Below, in pieces: positions 36,335 to 37,862 of a DNA stretch of 37,862 bases; within the stretch, counting starts at the first letter, position 1, and each line of letters opens with the position of its first letter. A program made the position numbers and the translations under genes. Location of the stretch: contig JADZFF010000110.1 of assembly GCA_020850015.1 (NCBI GenBank), positions 1-37,862 of the forward strand, read 5' to 3'. The stretch comes from Bdellovibrionales bacterium. Its GTDB lineage: Bacteria > Bdellovibrionota > UBA1018 > JADZFF01. The notes beneath the pieces were generated by a model that was not told the origin of the DNA, did no database searches, and was given only the letters and a program-made list of their open reading frames with translations.

Positions 36335-37801
36335 ATGCAACGAGAGAGGATAGGAAGCCTGCGCACCACCACCAAGAGCATCGTGATCCTCGTCGTGGGC
36401 CAGCTTGCGGGCGTGGCGGGGTCGGCCTACCTCGTGGATCGTCACGCGCGGGGCGAGCTGCGGGCTGACTTCGCCGAACGCACGCAGCTCGTGGCCCGGT
36501 CGGTCGCGATCTCCGCGGGCGCCGTGAGGTGCGCGTCGCGGGGCGAGCTTGCGGCATTTCTGACGCAGCTCGTGAGCGGGGCTGGGTTACGGTACGCCGT
36601 GGTCCGCGACGAATCGGGCACTCTCGCCGCTGCCGGCGATACCCGGCTGGCGCTGGAGTCGGTCGATGACGCCGACAAGGTGGAGGCTTCCATCGAAAGA
36701 TCCCGGGTCTTCGCTACCTTTGCTGCGGTTCCGCCCTGCGGCGCGGTGAATGCCGAAGCCGAGTTGGAGATCGGCGTGGACTTCGGGGCCCTCGACGCGC
36801 CGTTGGCGGAGTTGGTGAGGATGGAGGGGATTCTACTGGTGGGGCAGATGGTGCTCGCGGCCTTTCTCACGCTGATCGTCGGCCGCACGATTGGCCGGCG
36901 GATCGTCGAGATCGAGCGGGGATGCGCGCGCATCGCCCGGGGTGAGTTCTCCGAGCCGATCCCTGATCACGCCGCCCGGGATGAGTTTGCGAACGTCGCA
37001 CGGGCCGTCAACGCGATGGCGGGAGCCTTGAATGGCCTGGTGGCGGAACGCGACCAACAGCGCCAGGACCTGGCGAATGCCGCGAAGCTTTCGTCGCTCG
37101 GGGAGATGGCCGCGGGAGTGGCGCACGAGATCAACAATCCCCTGATGGTCATCGGGGGGCGGCTGGAGCAGCTCCGCGACCAGGTTCGGGACGAGCCGGT
37201 GGACCGTCCGCGGGCTCTGGAAACCATCGACAAGGTGGCGAAGATGTCCGACCGGATCGCCAAGATCATCCGGGGCCTGCGCCTCTTCTCGCGCAACGGC
37301 GACAACGACGAGATGGTGTCGACGAGCCTTCGGGACATCGTGGAAGACAGCCTCGTGCTTTGCGCGGAGCGCTTCAAGCGCGTGGGAATCGAACTGAGGG
37401 TGGAGTTGGACGCGAACCGGTCGTCGGTGTGCTGTCGCCCCACTCAGATTTCCCAGGTCTTGGTCAACCTGCTGAACAACGCCTACGACGCGGTACTAGA
37501 GTCCCCGGAGAACGAGGGTAAGAAGTGGGTCGAGGTGCGACTCGAGGGCGCGGGTCCGGGAGGGAGCGTGCGTCTGGTCGTCGCCGACAGCGGCCCCGGG
37601 ATTCCCGCGGCAGTGGCCGAGAAGATCATGCAGCCGTTTTTCACCACCAAGCCAGTGGGAAAGGGCACGGGCCTTGGCCTGAGTATCTCCCGCGGGATCA
37701 TCGAGTCGCACGGCGGGCGCCTCTTCCTGGATCGTAGCGCCGCGAACACTCGATTCTGCGTGGAACTCCCGCCGGCCGAAGCCGCCGCCGCAGCCGCCTG
37801 A
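36335..37801 (+). CDS. Membrane sensor histidine kinase with HAMP
   Basis: [29 protein letters not shown] (H box), [14 protein letters not shown] (N box), DSGPGIP and [18 protein letters not shown] (G boxes). Confidence 0.95.
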   Translation: MQRERIGSLRTTTKSIVILVVGQLAGVAGSAYLVDRHARGELRADFAERTQLVARSVAISAGAVRCASRGELAAFLTQLVSGAGLRYAVVRDESGTLAAAGDTRLALESVDDADKVEASIERSRVFATFAAVPPCGAVNAEAELEIGVDFGALDAPLAELVRMEGILLVGQMVLAAFLTLIVGRTIGRRIVEIERGCARIARGEFSEPIPDHAARDEFANVARAVNAMAGALNGLVAERDQQRQDLANAAKLSSLGEMAAGVAHEINNPLMVIGGRLEQLRDQVRDEPVDRPRALETIDKVAKMSDRIAKIIRGLRLFSRNGDNDEMVSTSLRDIVEDSLVLCAERFKRVGIELRVELDANRSSVCCRPTQISQVLVNLLNNAYDAVLESPENEGKKWVEVRLEGAGPGGSVRLVVADSGPGIPAAVAEKIMQPFFTTKPVGKGTGLGLSISRGIIESHGGRLFLDRSAANTRFCVELPPAEAAAAAA

Positions 37802-37862
37802 CACAGGACGAGTCAGGCCACTGAGTACAGGAGCAGCCCGTACAGGGCCGCCCGGAAACCCA

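Noticed and set aside
36306-36557. N-terminal extension of the porin ORF
   Set aside because: Arg/Pro-rich and antisense to the histidine kinase; a signal peptide begins at 36305.
1-37862. CRISPR arrays, prophage or transposon genes
   Set aside because: No regularly spaced short repeats, and no recognisable integrase, transposase, capsid, terminase or Cas motifs in the ORF translations.

Overview
High-GC bacterial chromosomal window (37.9 kb), about 28 protein genes plus one complete tRNA-Arg(CCT). No phage structural genes, transposases, CRISPR arrays or rRNA were seen. Left part (0-16 kb): mostly housekeeping or envelope genes, including an MgtC-like protein, acylphosphatase, HU/IHF, a UppP-like membrane protein, an LTA-synthase-like sulfatase, a 7TM/nucleotide-cyclase protein, BioY, an M23 peptidase, an AlkC-like protein, YhhN, a universal stress protein, a K+ channel, an acetoacetate-decarboxylase-like protein and a ketopantoate-reductase-like protein. 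Middle (16-27.7 kb): a minus-strand block of secreted or lipoprotein genes (LamG lipoprotein, HExxHxxGxxH metalloprotease, a 1563-aa lipoprotein with five ~108-aa Ig-like repeats, a PQQ-type beta-propeller). Right part (28-37.8 kb): two paralogous winged-helix-like regulators, a compact AT-richer operon (AbrB-like antitoxin, Doc/Fic fused to a lytic-transglycosylase-like domain, exported protein) lying between two LamG gene fragments, then a response regulator-PilZ protein and a porin/PBP/histidine kinase cluster. The strongest candidate for an undescribed system is the antitoxin / Doc-transglycosylase fusion / exported-protein operon at 31147-33217. All calls come from reading the sequence and remembered family motifs; no searches were run.
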